DNA from: Pyronema omphalodes
Taxonomy: Eukaryota > Ascomycota > Pezizomycetes > Pezizales > Pyronemataceae
Length of the DNA stretch: 64,000 nucleotides
Reading direction: 5' to 3'
Assembly: GCA_024516155.1 (NCBI GenBank)
Contig: JAJJXM010000008.1
Coordinates: 1,054,001-1,118,000, forward strand
Below are positions 30,421-41,100 of the stretch, piece by piece; position 1 is the stretch's first letter, and each line of letters opens with the position of its first letter. The notes below the pieces were generated by a model. It saw only the letters and a list, made by a program, of their open reading frames with translations, had not been told where the DNA came from and ran no database searches. A program made the position numbers and the translations under genes.

Positions 30421-33400
30421 CTACCCCGACTTAACAGACTTTCTCTTCGACCTCTTATCATCTTTTTCCCTTGAAGTTTTCTTATCACGCCTATCCTTCC
30501 TATCACCTTTCTCCTTCAACCCTCTCTCACGTTTCTCTCCTCTCTCAATCCTTTCTCTATCCCTCTTATCACCCTTATCTCTTCTATCCCTCTTATCCTT
30601 ATCCTTATCCTTATCCCTACTCTTCCTCTCCCCGACACCCACAGAACCTTTCTCTGCTCGTCTTGCCTGCTTCCTCGCACGATACTCCGCTTCATCTTCA
30701 GCACCTGAAAGTGCTCGGTCTTTCTTTTTCTTACTCCGGTGTTCACGGCGTTCATCGGAGTTAATAGAGTTGGCGGTGGTATCGGCTAGTACTTCACGAG
30801 TTGCGGCTCGTCGCTCGGCTTTGCGTTGGGCGTGCTCGAGTTCTTGGGCTGAGGGGTCCATTATGGGGGATTGGGGATTGGTTTCCTCTGGAGCTGCTTC
30901 TTCTGGGATGATCTCTGGCTGCTCGGTAGGTTGGTTTATGGGTTGTTCCACTGGCTGTTCCACTGGCTGTTCCACTGGCTGTTCCATGGGCTGTTCGGTC
31001 GGTGGTGGTACAGGAACGACACCATCCTTTCGAGAGGAAGTTTTCCGTGCTTTCCGCGAATCACGGTCTTCACCATGTCTTGATCTCTTCTTGTTTCTAT
31101 CCTTTTCCTTATCTCCTCGGTCTTTACTTTTCTTGTCTTTCCTGTCCTTCTCTCTGTCCCCATTTTTACCGCGGTGACTATCTTCGGGAAGGCGGTCGGT
31201 CCTTGACTTCCGGTGCCGGCTTTTTTCTGCACTGATGTCGACTTCATGGCTGCGGTGTTTCCGGTGTCGAGATGTTGTGGGTTCTTCACCGCGCCGGGAT
31301 TTGGATTTGCGGTCGGTGGTGCCATTGCGGTGTTTTCGGTGTTTCTTGGAGTCGCGAGTTTCTGCAGGATCCGCTTGTTCATCCGGTTGTTGTTGTATAT
31401 TGACTGGATGGGTTTGCTCTTCGGGGGAAATAGCAGTGTCGTGTTGTACGGATTCTTGCTGAGCCACAGCCTCTGTTTGTTGTTGAGCAGCTTCCTGATC
31501 TGCAGCTTCTTTCTCGCCCAATTCCTTTGCTTCTAATTCCTGTTGAGCTGCTTCTTGCTCCTTTTGAAGACGCTCTTGTTCTTCTGCATCTTCTCTTGCT
31601 TTGGCCATGGCCTCGAGCTTCTGACGGGCTATTTCTGCTTCTTCTTGCATTTTGATTCTAGCTGCTTCAGCTGCTTGTCTTTCTTCTTGTTCTTTTGCTA
31701 GGGCCTCTTCTTCTTTCCGTCTCTTCTTTTCTTCTCTTTCTCTTCTTCTTTCTTCCTTTTCTCGCGCTTTTCTCTCTTCCTCTTCCTTGGCTATGCGCTC
31801 CTCTTCTTCTCTTCTAATTCTTGCTTCTTCCTCTCGCTTGTTTCGTCGTTCCTCTTCAGCTTTTCGCTGCTGTTCTTCTTCCTCCTTTCGCTTTCTTCTT
31901 GCCTCTTCTTGGCGTATTTTCTCCTCTTCCTCACGCTTTTTCTTCTCTTCTTCTCTTTTAATCTTTGCTAGACGGCGCTCTTCCTTCTCCTTCTCTATCC
32001 TGATTCGATTTGACTCCTCAAATTTCTCCCTTCGAATTCGTGCTTCTTCGAGAAGCCTTGCAGCTTCCTCCTCCTTTGCTTTACGCTGTGCCGCCTCTTG
32101 TTCCAATCTCTCTTCTTCTTCTTTGGCCTTTCGTTCTGCTTCTTCTTTCTCCTTTCGTCTTCGACGTTCTTCTTTCTCTTTCCTCTTTCTTTCCGCTTCC
32201 TCGAGACGTAACCTTTCCTCCTCTTCTTTTATCTTTTTCAGTCGACGTCTCTCCTTTTCTTCCTCTTTCTTTTTGCGTTCCTCTTCCTCTCGTCGTTCTC
32301 TCTCCTTCTCCTCCTTTTCCTTCTGCTTTCGACGTTTTTCTTTCTCCTGGTCTTTCTTTATCCGCTCCTCTTCCGCCCTGCGTTCTTCCTCCTCTTTCAG
32401 TTTCCGTAGCCTTTTCTCTTCCTTAATTCTACGCTTCTCCTCCTCCTCTTCCCTCAGTCTTTTTTCCTCTTCCTCTTTTTTGAGTCGTTCCTGCTCTTTT
32501 TCTTCCTCTCGAATCCTTCGAAGTTCAGCTTTCAACCTCTCTTTCTCCTCTTCTCGTTTTCGTTGTTCCTCCTCCATCTGTTTCCTCTCTGCTTCCAGCC
32601 TTGCCTTTTCTTCTTCATCCTTCAGTCGTCGTTCCTCTTCCAACCTCTTTTTTTCCTCCCTCTTTCTTTCCCATTCCGCCCTCTGGACTTCATCGGTAGG
32701 TGGCTCTTCTTCCTCCTCCTCATTTTCTGGCTCCCGGTCTCGATAGTGTCTATCTCTCTTCTTCTTCCTATTCACCGCATCGTCATCGCCGTTCGTGTCA
32801 TCACGTTTAACGTGACCATGTTTTCGCGCCTTCTTTTCCCCCGCATATCCATTAACATCATGTGTATCATCTGGAGGTGGTGGGAGATTATCCACAGCCT
32901 CTCCTGGGATTTCAAGAAGATCATCAGGGATATGCACCTGTGGAGGAAGTTCTATTTTCTCTCTCTCTCGAGCTTCGCGAGCTTCGTCTTCCTTAGATTT
33001 TTTCTTTGACTTTTTCCCCTGCCTTTCGGCTTCTTGCTGCTTTGCTAATTTTCGTGCAACTTTTTCTTCTCGGAGTCGTTCTTGTTCGGCGGTGTCGGCT
33101 TCAGCTTGTTGTGCTAGCTTGGCGGCTTTTCGAGCGGCTTTGGCTTCGGCTCTCTGGCGCTCGGCGTCTTGAGGTTCTGTCGCTGCTGCATCGGTATCTG
33201 CCGGTTGACCCCCTCCTTCGCGGGGACCTTCCTCTTGGATTGTGTGCAGTGGTTCTCCGTTATCGTTTTCGCCATTGAATTCCGCATTCTGATTCTCTGC
33301 ATTCCCGCCATCTGAATACTCCTGAATATGATTCCCCGCTTCACCATTCCCCTGTTCTGAACGGTCACGATGTCTCCGTTGTCGATTACTTCTGTCTTTA

Positions 33401-34068
33401 CCATCGTTTTCTGCCTCGCTGGCATCGGGTTCTCCACGTTCACGGTGTTTCTTTTCCCGACCCCCTCTGTCACGGTCACGGTCTCGCTTGTCTTTCTCTT
33501 TCTCTTTTTCTCCTCGCTTTTCTTTCTGCCCGCGTTCCTTTTCGCCTCGTTCTCTGTCCCTGTCCCTGTCTCCTCGATCTCGCTCTCCTCGTTCTTTCCT
33601 ACGATCCCCTTTATCGCTGCGTTCACGCCGCCCATCTTCCCTCTCTCCTCTATCTCTTTCACCTTTATCCCGCTTCCCATCATATCGCTCTGCTTTTTCA
33701 GTCCGATGCTTTCTCCGTTCCTCCTTATCTCCTCCCCCTTCTTCCTTCTTGCTTTTCCTTTTACTTTCCCTGCCTTCCTTCTCCTCTTTTTCTATCAATG
33801 AGTCATCCTGTTCTGTCATTACCTGCCCCTCTGTTCCATTCGGGGCTTGTGACTGATCCGGGTTGGGATCTATCGGAGTTGGTTCGGCTTCCTTCACGGG
33901 CTGGCATGTCGCTGGTGGTTGATTTCCGGATCCGTTGCCTTCGGATGGCGCGGGAGCAGTGTCGGCGGGAGCATCGGCAGGGATCTCCACCGGCTCCACG
34001 GGCGCAACCGGATCAACCGGGTTCTCGGCAGGCTGCGCAACAGGCACAGTGTCGGCCTCAGCAGACAT
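30421..34068 (-). CDS. Very long E/K/R-rich helical protein, 1215 aa (gene D)
   Basis: Single exon from ATG 34068 to stop 30421. The N-terminal ~70 residues are Pro/Ala/Val-rich. Residues ~90-270 alternate Arg/Asp/Glu/Lys (RERGEREDGRRERSDKGDRR type). Residues ~440-860 are an almost unbroken Glu/Lys/Arg run with i to i+4 charge pairing (for example EEEERRAEEERIKKDQEKEK), the signature of a long single alpha-helix. A Gln/Ala segment, further basic blocks and a tandem EQPVEQPVEQPVEQP stretch (about 1035) follow, and the C-terminus is Lys/Arg-rich. Such composition occurs in cytoskeletal spacers and in RNA/nuclear scaffold proteins, but similarity searches with it give false hits, so I assign no function. 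The opposite strand shows long Ser/Phe/Leu frames, which are shadows. Confidence 0.8.
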   Translation of the reverse strand: MSAEADTVPVAQPAENPVDPVAPVEPVEIPADAPADTAPAPSEGNGSGNQPPATCQPVKEAEPTPIDPNPDQSQAPNGTEGQVMTEQDDSLIEKEEKEGRESKRKSKKEEGGGDKEERRKHRTEKAERYDGKRDKGERDRGEREDGRRERSDKGDRRKERGERDRGDRDRDRERGEKERGQKEKRGEKEKEKDKRDRDRDRGGREKKHRERGEPDASEAENDGKDRSNRQRRHRDRSEQGNGEAGNHIQEYSDGGNAENQNAEFNGENDNGEPLHTIQEEGPREGGGQPADTDAAATEPQDAERQRAEAKAARKAAKLAQQAEADTAEQERLREEKVARKLAKQQEAERQGKKSKKKSKEDEAREAREREKIELPPQVHIPDDLLEIPGEAVDNLPPPPDDTHDVNGYAGEKKARKHGHVKRDDTNGDDDAVNRKKKRDRHYRDREPENEEEEEEPPTDEVQRAEWERKREEKKRLEEERRLKDEEEKARLEAERKQMEEEQRKREEEKERLKAELRRIREEEKEQERLKKEEEEKRLREEEEEKRRIKEEKRLRKLKEEEERRAEEERIKKDQEKEKRRKQKEKEEKERERREEEERKKKEEEKERRRLKKIKEEEERLRLEEAERKRKEKEERRRRKEKEEAERKAKEEEERLEQEAAQRKAKEEEAARLLEEARIRREKFEESNRIRIEKEKEERRLAKIKREEEKKKREEEEKIRQEEARRKRKEEEEQQRKAEEERRNKREEEARIRREEEERIAKEEEERKAREKEERRREREEKKRRKEEEALAKEQEERQAAEAARIKMQEEAEIARQKLEAMAKAREDAEEQERLQKEQEAAQQELEAKELGEKEAADQEAAQQQTEAVAQQESVQHDTAISPEEQTHPVNIQQQPDEQADPAETRDSKKHRKHRNGTTDRKSKSRRGEEPTTSRHRKHRSHEVDISAEKSRHRKSRTDRLPEDSHRGKNGDREKDRKDKKSKDRGDKEKDRNKKRSRHGEDRDSRKARKTSSRKDGVVPVPPPTEQPMEQPVEQPVEQPVEQPINQPTEQPEIIPEEAAPEETNPQSPIMDPSAQELEHAQRKAERRAATREVLADTTANSINSDERREHRSKKKKDRALSGAEDEAEYRARKQARRAEKGSVGVGERKSRDKDKDKDKRDRRDKGDKRDRERIERGEKRERGLKEKGDRKDRRDKKTSREKDDKRSKRKSVKSG

Positions 34069-35039
34069 GACGATTCTGGCTGATTAACGTGTCCCTTCAG
34101 CAATTTCCAGTCGCTATCGCAGGTTTTTCTGTCGATAAAATGCTGACAACTATCGGTTGTTACTGTTGAATCCGTCTCTTCGCTTTCTAAACTTGATTCA
34201 ATTCCGATGCTTCCTGTAATTCATCGGTGACCTTCGAAACAAGGGCTGGGATTCATTAGCTGGTTCTGATTGGATGGTTTTTACCTCTGCTTCCTCTTTT
34301 GCCTCTGGATGTCTGAATTTCGGATTTTCACTGCTGCTGTTGATGCTTGTGCTTGTGCTCTTCGGATGCTCGAAATCGATACGTTCGCTTCAGCAAAGCT
34401 ATGACAAAAAGTGATGAAGCTTCAGGGTCAGTCAGGGTCCGAGACTGAAGCGTTTGTCGTCTGTCGCAGAGATGTGGTGAAGTAGAAGGGTTTGGGATTT
34501 CTCATTCCAAAAAATGATTCTGTATGGTATGTATGGCATGCATGATAGCTGAATCATATGGATACGTCAACGACGCAGACTAAACTGAAGCCAATCAGGA
34601 TTACTTATCTCAGAAGATGTGCGTGTCACCCTGGATGGAGGGTTATGTATCCTTTCACTGAATGCTACAACCGTATGCAGTTGGAATCTCTTTTACAATG
34701 TAGGGGACTACTATGGAATACACGACACAATACATGATACAGTGAGTGGACTGAAGTTACAATTCAAGTTGCAATTGAAGTTTCAACTCAGATTGGAATT
34801 TCTATTCAGGATACGATGAACGTAAAGGACGCAAAGGACACAAAGAACGTGAAAACGATTCATGGCTCGCGAACGGAAAATGTATCGTCCGCATAGCTCA
34901 CGTGTACCTCTTTGTTGTTCGCTGGCTGTTCACCACGTCGACTTTGCTTGGCTCGCTGGCTTGAATGGCTTGCTGCGTGCTGCGCTTATGTATGTACACT
35001 GTACTTCTTCTGCCTGGGCTGGCTAGGCGAACCAGTCAG
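34069..35039. other. Intergenic, promoter side of gene D
   Basis: Presumed promoter and 5' UTR of gene D at the left. A plus-strand frame at 34619-34819 encodes LQFKLQLKFQLRLEF because of an imperfect AAGTTGCAATTGAAGTTTCAA repeat; not a gene. Confidence 0.5.
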
Positions 35040-35041
35040 TA

Positions 35042-35800
35042 GGTGGATGCAGCAAAAAGTCACTGGGGATCTCGTGCGTCTGATTTAGTGTGCGTTAGGG
35101 TGATTTTGTGCAATGCAGGCGGGTGCGTCAGTTCTATGAGTCTGGGAAATCAAGTGGATGCAGCAAAAGAACGTATTTGCGTATGCGCCGAGGCGCGGGG
35201 GTCTTGCATCAAAAAAAAAATTTCACCACCATACCGGCCCGATGTCTGACCGGATTCCGGTTGATTGTATCGTGCTTATCAACTTCGGTGCTCCTCTGTA
35301 TATTTGTCGAGAGAAAAGGGCTCTCGGATGGGAACTGAAATTGGTTGACAGTACCTCACCACGCGACGCTTGGCTTCCTCGCGGTGTTGCCGTCGCTGGT
35401 GGAGATGGAGAGCATTCCCCACCAGCGGACCCGCAAACGCTGCCGCAAAAGTAACCGTTGACGCGAAAAGAATAAAAAGATCCTCCTCGAGTTCAACATC
35501 CAATATCTCCACCATTTTAAATTTTGGTGGTGATGTTTTGTTTTGTTCGGTGGTGATGTTCTCCCACTCCTCACGCGATTTCGTTAGAATTATGTGCAAG
35601 TTAAACCCAAAACGGGTAGCGTTGCATTATGTTCTGCGTTCCCCATACTAGCGTTTCGGGGTGTGTTATACACATGTACGGTAATAAACGTTGACCTTTT
35701 TTGGGACCGACAGCGCGTTTCTGCATGCTACTGCACAAAAGTACGCTAATGCGTGACTTTTCCGTGTAATTACCATGATTTTTCTGTTGCTGCATCCACC
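35042..35800. mobile_element. 759-bp TIR element flanked by TA (degenerate DNA transposon or MITE)
   Basis: The left end GGTGGATGCAGCAAAA (from 35042) and the right end, read on the minus strand from 35800, share GGTGGATGCAGCAA perfectly. Inverted similarity continues imperfectly for roughly 100 bp (GTGTGCGTTAGGGTGATTTT vs CGCATTAGCGTACTTTT, then TGTGCA(A/G)). A TA dinucleotide lies immediately outside each end (35040-35041 and 35801-35802), consistent with a Tc1/mariner/pogo-type TA target. A second internal copy of GTGGATGCAGCAAAA is at 35154. An internal minus-strand ORF of 78 codons is described separately. No complete transposase is present, so the element is non-autonomous. Confidence 0.7.
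35279..35515 (-). CDS. 78-codon ORF inside the TIR element
   Basis: ATG at 35515 to stop at 35279. The product begins MVEILDVELEEDLFILFAST, has a hydrophobic middle and a basic HQRRQHREEAKRR stretch, and ends near a TEEHRS sequence. It may be the surviving N-terminus of the transposase that once mobilised the element, truncated by a frameshift, but I cannot demonstrate homology. Small size and lack of domain keep confidence low. Confidence 0.3.
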   Translation of the reverse strand: MVEILDVELEEDLFILFASTVTFAAAFAGPLVGNALHLHQRRQHREEAKRRVVRYCQPISVPIREPFSLDKYTEEHRS

Positions 35801-35802
35801 TA

Positions 35803-36815
35803 GTGCCCTTGCGCCAGACGCCTACATATCGTGAATCGTCACCGAGCTTTCTACAGCCGGGGAGCTGCAGCTTTGATCCCGTTCCACGCGCTGCCTACAT
35901 ACGATGAATCCGGATGGTATGTAAAGGTAACTCAACAGATTCTTTGAGCTCTCTGAGTTCTTTAAGCTATGGTATAATGCGGAATGTTTGAATCTGCAAT
36001 CTGGCATCGCGAAAAATTAGATTCATCAGATTCAGCAAACCCGGATGCTACATTAATACTCTATACTTTATGCTCCGCCCTTCTTTGCTTATCTACGGGT
36101 AAATAACAAAATGGTTTGATATCGAATGAATTCAATGATCTGTTCCATGCAACGCGAAAGAAGTAACAAATCATGAAGCCATATGTGGTGGTTGATGAAA
36201 CACAGTATTAATTGGTCCACGTGGTTTTTTTGTGAAGATTCGCTACTGCTGCGGGTAGGGATTGGTTGCCGCGGTTAATGTACAAGGATGTGCATCTCTG
36301 TAACGGGAAATTTGGCACTGCGGGCACGGCGGCGGTTAGGTTAACCCTAATTAACGAAGGTGGAGCTACTGAGGCTACAGAATTCGCAGCTGGTGACGAG
36401 CGGGGAAGTGGTCAACGCCGGCGCTGGTTGATGGGAATATGGTAAAATAATGAGAATGAGGGCGTGATAATTAGAGTTATATAGAGTCTTGAGATCCCGC
36501 GGGCTGGGGGCAGCATTGGAATAAAATGCTGGGTTGAGACGCGAGATGACTTCGGATGGGCGTTGAAATTACCTTGTCTTGTATGGAACAGGATGAGTTG
36601 TGGAGGTTGTGTTGATGTACTGGTGGATCGTTATACAATGTGCATGAATATCATCAACTCATTCGACCGAAAAAAAAAAGGTTCTTTTATATACACATAC
36701 AATAGATCCAAACATGTTCGAGTGTATGTCCCGTACGGACCTCGGCATCTCATTAAGAGGTCGGTTTCCCACCATAACGTTGACATTTACAGACTTACAG
36801 TATTATTTCAAAATC

Positions 36816-36849
<34 letters not shown>

Positions 36850-37969
36850 TGTATCAGCCTTATAGAGGCGTCACATGTCGCTCGCTTGCCTGTGTGTGCA
36901 TGGCGGCGTGGTCTTGGGAGAAGATGTCTTACTACGTCTCAACTATCCGAGCTTCACTCAGTCTCACTCCCAACACCCAATACAACCCAATCCAATAATT
37001 CCACTATCACTATTAAGCATTTCATAATCCTACGGGTTTGTCGATTAGTGAATGTTTTTTCGTTGCAGATTTAGCAATTTCATCTTATATATAGCTATCA
37101 CATTCAAAGTATATCTGCATGCCAACCCGGTATGATAATCATCATTTCACCCTACCGATGACAGTAAGACTAAATTTAACCTGAACACCGGGAATAGCAA
37201 TTTGAAGACCCCACAGTGTTAAGCAGGGAATGTATTCCACCTATGACTTTGTGTGGTGAAGATGTAGAGTAAAGCTGGAGAGAAAAACCATGCTTTATGA
37301 TGCCGTGCCAGTAAACCAAAGTTGAAAGTTCCGCCTGATGCTTCATCGTCTCCACTCCATAATCCTAGTTTTTCTTTCCATTGGCCAGAAATGGATTTGG
37401 AACAGCGGTAATCACTCATATACGTATTTGAAATGAAAGATGACCCAGATTCTCACCATGCTACGGAGTTCGGGCCAGACCACCCAATCGTACAAACCAG
37501 TTCAAAATGACGACCAAAACGGACTGTACGGACTGTTCGAATATGAGAACTGTACCGCGGTCTAAATAAGTTTACTGTCAGTAATATAAACTGGTTAAAC
37601 TGCGAAAACCAGTTAACCAAATAAAAGGCTTGGCAAACTGGGTGAATCCTTTGAAACTGCGAAAACTGATTTGTCCAGAGGAACTGTTTTATGAAAGGGC
37701 AACGAATATTCATTATTCAGTGCATATATAAAAAAATACCATACTCATTGGGCGGATACAAATTACAACTGATACCCTCGATTGAAGCTCTTGGACCCAT
37801 CAATGGCCTCCAGACTATCAGCCTGCATTGAATGGCAGTCCTATATAATGATCTGTTTGCATTCGGAAAAGAGCAACCCAGACTCGGCAATCATCGTGGA
37901 AACTGAGAGCATGCTCACCGCCATGTCGTAAAGGTTAGGGAACCTTCACCAGAAACTGGTAGATTAGGG
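35803..37969. other. Intergenic, 2.2 kb, no gene recognised
   Basis: AT-rich. Holds a 29-A homopolymer at 36816-36844, telomere-like GGTTAGGTTAACCCTAATTAA near 36336, and at 37490-37690 a cluster of (A)AACTGG(T/C)T and CCAGTT motifs in both orientations that creates a low-complexity NQFSQF-type minus frame. No supported gene. Confidence 0.5.
36816..36844. repeat. Poly-A tract (29 A)
   Basis: Uninterrupted run. There is no upstream reverse-transcriptase or SINE-like body that I can recognise, so I treat it as a simple repeat. Confidence 0.95.
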
Positions 37970-38877
37970 AACGGTGCATGCCGAATTAACCGGCGTAAGG
38001 TAGTCCTTCTGATTGGACAGAACCTGCTGAATATTTAAGCTTTAATGAACTAGGCAGATGTTTCGTCTTCATCGGATCTCCACGGCCCCACTTTTGAGAA
38101 TTACACATCTTCTGCCGGTAAGTATAACAATACAAATCCATCTTGGCGAAATAGTCATCTGGACTAATTTTGATTGTATTCTACAGTGAAAGGCCCACAC
38201 ATTTTTACGTACATTCTGAAAAGGGGCTTGCAGATAACTCCTCTATCCCTTGGCTTCAAAATATCACCTCGCATGTTGAACTTGAAATTGCACTATGTAC
38301 GCCACGGTGTATATACATTACCATAATATTCGATTAAATATGTATACTGATTCATGATGATACATAAGCAGCTTAATTGGTAGCGATTACTTAGAGCCTG
38401 AGCGGATCCCCCGGTAAATCATGCATGATAAACGAGTTCGATGAGCCCCAACGCGATCTGACAACTGAATCAAAGAAGGGTAGTCAGGCTCCAGTAGATG
38501 CCTAATCAAAAATTGTATTTCTACAAGAGTGTCACCGTTTTGTATTGGAAGACTGTGATGCGCGGAATCGGTTCATGCACATGCCACGAATATGTATAGA
38601 TATATGCACCGGCTGTGGAAACCCTTAGCAGATAACAAGTGCCTCAGGGCTACATACCAACCTTTGAGGGCCCGATACACTGCAAGCGACCATTCCTGTT
38701 CTGAAGGCGGTCGCAAGACCCGAGGCAGTTACCGCAGGATCACATGCCCGCACACCGCGTCAAATCAGCGCCAGCAGCGGCCATGACTGGAAGCAATCGG
38801 CCTCTTTTGGAAATAAATAACCGCGCGATTAAACACTAAGCTCCACATTTCACGGCCTTCTTTCTCACAATATCCGT
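37970..38877. repeat. Dispersed ~0.9 kb repeat, copy 2 (partner 85-983)
   Basis: Collinear with 85-983 with substitutions and small indels (for example an 18-bp insertion GCAATCGGCCTCTTTTGG-like near 38794). Same orientation, abrupt ends. Non-coding. Confidence 0.85.
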
Positions 38878-40300
38878 TGATAAACAGAGGAGGACGGGTC
38901 CGAAAACGTATGATATTTTTATTTCATTTCTTTGATGCCCTATGGTACATGTCTGCCATACAAATTGCATATGTTATAACCATGCCCCACCAAACTTTTT
39001 ATGCACCGGGTAGGTTATTCAAGGTTTAATCCATCACAGTTATAAAGCCAGAAGATATAACGGCCTGTTGCATAAAAACTCTCGGCATTCAGCAAATAGT
39101 CCCATCAATCGTAAATGATGTTAATTTAAACCGACCATACAAGGAGGCTTCGGTGAATTCTACATTGCATTCCATCAAATGGATGGAATGTCGCCCTGAG
39201 ACAAAAACAAAAAAAAAAAAAAAATGGCCATGGGTTATCATATTAATTTTGCAATTCAAACGTGACATGAAATAAAACAAATCCTCATGATAATCATTTG
39301 CCTGCTCACCAAGCCGCACCTGTATTTTTTAACAAATATCGGTGCTCATTGCAAACAAAAAATCCCACAGATTCTTGTATAGAAGTATATCAATTATTTT
39401 CCGTGAGTCATTTAGAACCACCTCATAGACAACTTTTACTTCCTCCGGCATTTCCCCTTTGATTTCGTCCGACATACAGCATTATCAGCTATGCAGGGTA
39501 AGAGTATAGGGAATGTGATCGCAACAGCTAGTTATATCCCTGGGTAGGTGAGCGCAGGGGAGCAGTGTAGGACTGGAATCGATGGAGAGTAGCTTGTATG
39601 GAAGAGCTGAGGTTGGCACGGAAGGAGAACCGGGAATTCCATTCCGGTGGAGTCCAGGAAGACGGAGGGTGGGGACACTATGGTATACTAGCTTGCATTT
39701 TAGCGCCTTTTCCACCTTGAAAATGTCCAGCCTAGTCCAGATTTTTCGCTGAAGACAGGCTTTCAGATTCTCAACAGGCTCCCTATATCTTCAGCATTCG
39801 CTCAATTCCTGACGAATTCCCATCCCCAGTTCGCAGATGCAAACCCGCCATCTATTGAAAATACACACCATTGCAGGGTTTTATCGTTGAAGCTGTGAAA
39901 TACTGATCAATGAGGTTTATAAGGCGAAATATTGACTGACAGAATAGAACAATGCTGATCGGTATAGGCTATTCCGAAAGGCTTCGGATCCTGATGACTT
40001 AGTGAGTTCTCATTCCTGTTTGACTTATCTCACAGAAATTGATGAAATTCCTTATTATCAATGATCTTTGTCTGTAAATCAAACTACAGTTATCTTGCAA
40101 GTTTATCTTGGAGTATAAACATTAACACCACTCAATAAACGTGCTAGACGATTTTGCAGTGTATGGGGGTATTACAGAATGCAAGGTGTGGAGTAAATAG
40201 TCACGTAAACAATGGAAGAAGAGATTGCAGACGATAACAAAAGAAATTGTAAACAATGACAAAACAAATTGTAAATGACTCGTGAATGGCAGCTGTAAAT
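38878..40300. other. Intergenic
   Basis: AT-rich with an A16 tract near 39208. No supported gene. Scattered GTAAA(T/C) and AAACAA motifs lead into the minisatellite. Confidence 0.5.
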
Positions 40301-40495
40301 AATAAATAAACAAATTGTAAATGACGTTTAAGTGAGTTGTAAATAAATTGTAAATGATGTTTAAGTGGGGTTGTAAATAAATTGTAAATGACGTTTAAGT
40401 GGGGTTGTAAATAAATTGTAAATGATGTTTAAGTGGGGTTATAAATAAATTGTAAACGACGTTTAAGTGGGGTTGTAAATAAAATGTAAACGAGG
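40301..40495. repeat. 34-bp minisatellite (5-6 units)
   Basis: Units read ATTGTAAATGA(T/C)GTTTAAGT then GGGGTTGTAAATAA, with a C/T alternation between successive units (ATGATG, ATGACG, ATGATG, ACGACG). The alternation suggests the array grew by doubling a two-unit block. Confidence 0.9.
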
Positions 40496-40954
40496 ATTAA
40501 ATAGGTTGTAAGAAATACCCAATAAGATTGTAAACAGGTAATAAACCTAGATTATGATTTGGTGGGGAAATTTCGAGATTTATACATGATTTATGCACCA
40601 ATTTTATAACCATTTCATGAACCATAGGGTATGTATTACTTAATGGATGTATTCCATGTGATACAAGATGTGATTCTTTGATGTATTTCTTTGTGCATTT
40701 TGTTGGTGAAATGTGCATGATCATTCACGCGTTAATTCTCAGCGATGGGAGGGTATAGAAAAGGAGAGCAGGGGAGAGCAGAGGAGAGGAGCGGGAGGGA
40801 TAATAATAATAATGATAATAATCTTCTCATTTATGTTCCCAACCGATAGGTTATGACAATCGTAACATTACTATTACATTTCTTCTTTCTCCCAAATATT
40901 TCCTTTGCTCCTTGTAGGATAAGCGGGGCTACTCTTGACATATGCCAAGTGCCC

Positions 40955-41100
40955 TTTCACTACACAGAGTGACTACTCAACCTGAGCCGCCGGGTAAACC
41001 TCCCTTGAGGGCACACCCCGGTTACCAAGATATACCTATGGGAGCAACACGGGTGCGCAGTTGCAGGGAGTTATACCACTACACCACAGGGGCCGCCACA
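40955..41100 (-). other. tRNA-like A-box segment (possible SINE 5' part)
   Basis: Read on the minus strand, the segment begins GGCGGCCCCTGTGGTGTAG and continues TGGTATAACTCCC. The string TGGTGTAGTGG fits the Pol III A box (TRGYNNARNNG) and the GTGTAGTGGTATAAC D-arm of tRNAs such as Asp or Glu. A clear B box at the right distance is absent and the anticodon arm does not fold properly, so this is not a functional tRNA. A tRNA-derived SINE fragment is possible. Confidence 0.3.

Noticed and set aside
30392..33856. Long plus-strand frames rich in Ser/Phe/Leu (up to 364 codons)
   Set aside because: They are complements of the E/K/R-rich coding sequence of gene D (GAA/GAG/AAG codons read as TTC/CTC/CTT).
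36816..36844. Poly-A tail of a LINE or processed pseudogene
   Set aside because: No recognisable retroposed body or target duplication beside it.
37453..37713. 86-codon minus frame with NQFSQF repeats
   Set aside because: Generated by recurrent AACTGG/CCAGTT motifs; no start context or conservation evidence.
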